DNA of 64,000 bases, taken from the NCBI RefSeq assembly GCF_038003085.1, contig NZ_JBBOOM010000001.1:248001-312000 (forward strand), written 5' to 3'. The position numbers were made by a program, and so were the translations under genes. Below, in pieces: positions 63,933 through 64,000 of this stretch. The notes under the pieces are model-generated. The model ran no database searches. It was not told the DNA's origin and saw nothing but the letters and a program-made list of their open reading frames with translations. Position 1 is the first letter of the stretch; each line of letters opens with the position of its first letter. The DNA is from Psychrobacillus sp. FSL K6-2836 (GTDB lineage: Bacteria; Bacillota; Bacilli; Bacillales_A; Planococcaceae).

Positions 63933-64000
63933 GTTATCACCATTCTTTCATTATACCTATATCCTACAAGAACATTTGTTTTTGAACAAGAAAAAAACCC

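Overview
This looks like a low-GC Firmicute chromosome, most likely a Bacillales member of the Planococcaceae/Caryophanaceae type (Psychrobacillus, Sporosarcina or Lysinibacillus relatives). Three things point there: strong AGGAGG-type ribosome binding sites, a B-type RNase P RNA, and a backbone that follows the Bacillus subtilis ypwA to ypiA region almost gene for gene. The genus is inferred and was not tested. No transposase, integrase, phage gene, CRISPR array, tRNA or rRNA gene was seen.

Layout. 1-1.9 kb: end of a ba3-type cytochrome oxidase operon (+). 2.2-7.0 kb: a minus-strand gntR - M20 amidohydrolase - YfcC permease - M20 amidohydrolase cluster. 7.3-29.3 kb: the conserved backbone, holding ypwA, ypvA, the ypsC-type rRNA methyltransferase, an inserted PAS-GGDEF-EAL gene, rnpB, gpsB, mrfB, mrfA, yppE and a small ORF on the minus strand, then recU and ponA on the plus strand, then ypoC, nth, dnaD, asnS, ypmB/tseB, ypmA and dinG on the minus strand. 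29.4-49.1 kb: about 20 kb of accessory DNA between dinG and panD, which are close neighbours in B. subtilis. It holds two beta-lactamase-fold serine hydrolases, an alpha/beta hydrolase, two decayed genes, a guanidine-I riboswitch with a pair of SMR exporter genes, an MFS/ROK pair with two palindromic operators, GNAT, DUF4275 and TmrB-like genes, a complete ureABCEFGD operon, a urea transporter, a nucleoid-associated protein and a lipoprotein. 49.1-64 kb: the backbone resumes with panD, panC, panB, birA, cca, bshA, mgsA, dapB, ypjD, ypjC (+), yugP, ypjA, qcrC, qcrB, qcrA, ypiF, ypiB and ypiA.

How the genes work together. The backbone covers DNA repair and recombination (mrfAB, recU, nth, dinG), replication initiation (dnaD), division and wall synthesis (gpsB, ponA, tseB), pantothenate and biotin use (panBCD, birA), bacillithiol (bshA), lysine/wall precursor (dapB) and the menaquinol-cytochrome c branch (qcrABC), which fits with the terminal oxidase at the left edge. 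The accessory block carries a nitrogen theme of urea uptake, ureolysis and guanidine export.

Most unusual signals. (i) A three-copy dispersed intergenic element of about 160-175 bp whose central hairpin arms change in sequence but stay complementary. (ii) A 318-bp degenerate tandem array downstream of ponA with a four-unit higher-order period of about 80 bp. (iii) A near-consensus LexA box ahead of yppE-mrfA-mrfB. (iv) A nested hairpin with a U-tract only 27 nt upstream of panB. (v) Two decayed genes that ordinary gene calling would miss.
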